NCBI RefSeq assembly: GCF_014266025.1 | Contig: NZ_JACMYC010000001.1 | Coordinates: 248,001 to 312,000, forward strand | Length of the DNA stretch: 64,000 nucleotides | DNA from: Nocardioides deserti | Lineage (GTDB): Bacteria; Actinomycetota; Actinomycetes; Propionibacteriales; Nocardioidaceae | Reading direction: 5' to 3' | Position numbers and translations under genes: made by a program | Part shown: piece after piece, positions 63,947 through 64,000 of the stretch | Layout: every line of letters starts with the position of its first letter | How positions within the stretch are numbered: position 1 is the first letter of the stretch | Notes under the pieces: model-generated | What the model saw: the letters and a program-made list of their open reading frames with translations, nothing else | What the model was told of the DNA's origin: nothing | The model's database searches: none

Positions 63947-64000
63947 GCAGGCACTCCTGGGGTAGGACCGGCGCCGGGCCCGGCGTCGGCGGGGACGGCA

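Overview
This is a very GC-rich, gene-dense chromosomal segment of an actinobacterium, most likely Nocardioides or a close relative in the Propionibacteriales. The assignment rests on lineage-restricted families (SepH, DUF4193, DUF4235, DUF3093, DUF3710, DUF3159, FabG4-type reductase, SigE-family sigma factor), on frequent GTG starts, and on many genes preceded by a TANNNT box 6-7 bp before the start codon, the signature of leaderless transcription in this phylum. About 63 protein genes are supported. I see no rRNA, tRNA, CRISPR array, prophage or intact insertion sequence.

Layout. 1-7.6 kb: partial thymidine kinase, a membrane beta-propeller protein, a sulfurtransferase, sepH, a TRIC-type channel, a DrrAB-like ABC exporter, a PCD/VOC fusion and an ASCH protein. 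7.6-14.6 kb: DUF998 membrane protein, secreted matrixin-like protease, sugar-lactone oxidase, MFS transporter, ferrochelatase and an inositol-phosphatase. 13.8-25.2 kb is a conserved actinobacterial block (suhB-like, DUF4193, DUF3093, dut, DUF3710, OB-fold, DUF3159, two TrkA/RCK proteins, an APC permease and a TrmA-type methyltransferase), in the order known from mycobacteria. It is interrupted by a palindrome-rich spacer and a gene fusing an exo/endonuclease-phosphatase domain to a degenerate phospholipase-D-like half. 25.2-37 kb: a DUF559 gene bracketed by palindromes, aconitase, a membrane beta-propeller/sigma-factor pair, thiamine-associated small proteins, Nudix, an SMP-30-like protein, dxs and a metallopeptidase-like lipoprotein.

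37-45 kb is centred on acyl-CoA metabolism: PAC2 protein, two tandem acyl-CoA thioesterases, a MaoC dehydratase and FabG4-type reductase divergent from a FadA2-type thiolase, and a TetR regulator whose own operator resembles a site in the reductase/thiolase spacer. 45-57.6 kb carries DNA ligase B, a large secreted M36 protease, enoyl-CoA hydratase, an AlkA-like glycosylase, an acyl-CoA carboxyltransferase, a carboxymuconolactone-decarboxylase-like protein, a cardiolipin-synthase-like phospholipase D and uvrB. 57.6-64 kb holds an MFS transporter, a TetR/FusB-like pair, a divergent rhodanese/YjbR pair with overlapping -10 boxes, and an operon in which a STAS anti-anti-sigma factor and an RsbW-like kinase precede a GH26-like hydrolase fused to an OpgC-like membrane domain.

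Most genes are housekeeping. The most unusual items are the GH26-OpgC fusion coupled to a partner-switch module, the nuclease/pseudo-PLD fusion, the palindromes around the DUF559 gene and in the 18.2-18.4 kb spacer, the sigma factor paired with a membrane beta-propeller, the shared TetR operator sequence, and the dense leaderless promoter architecture that resolves many start sites.
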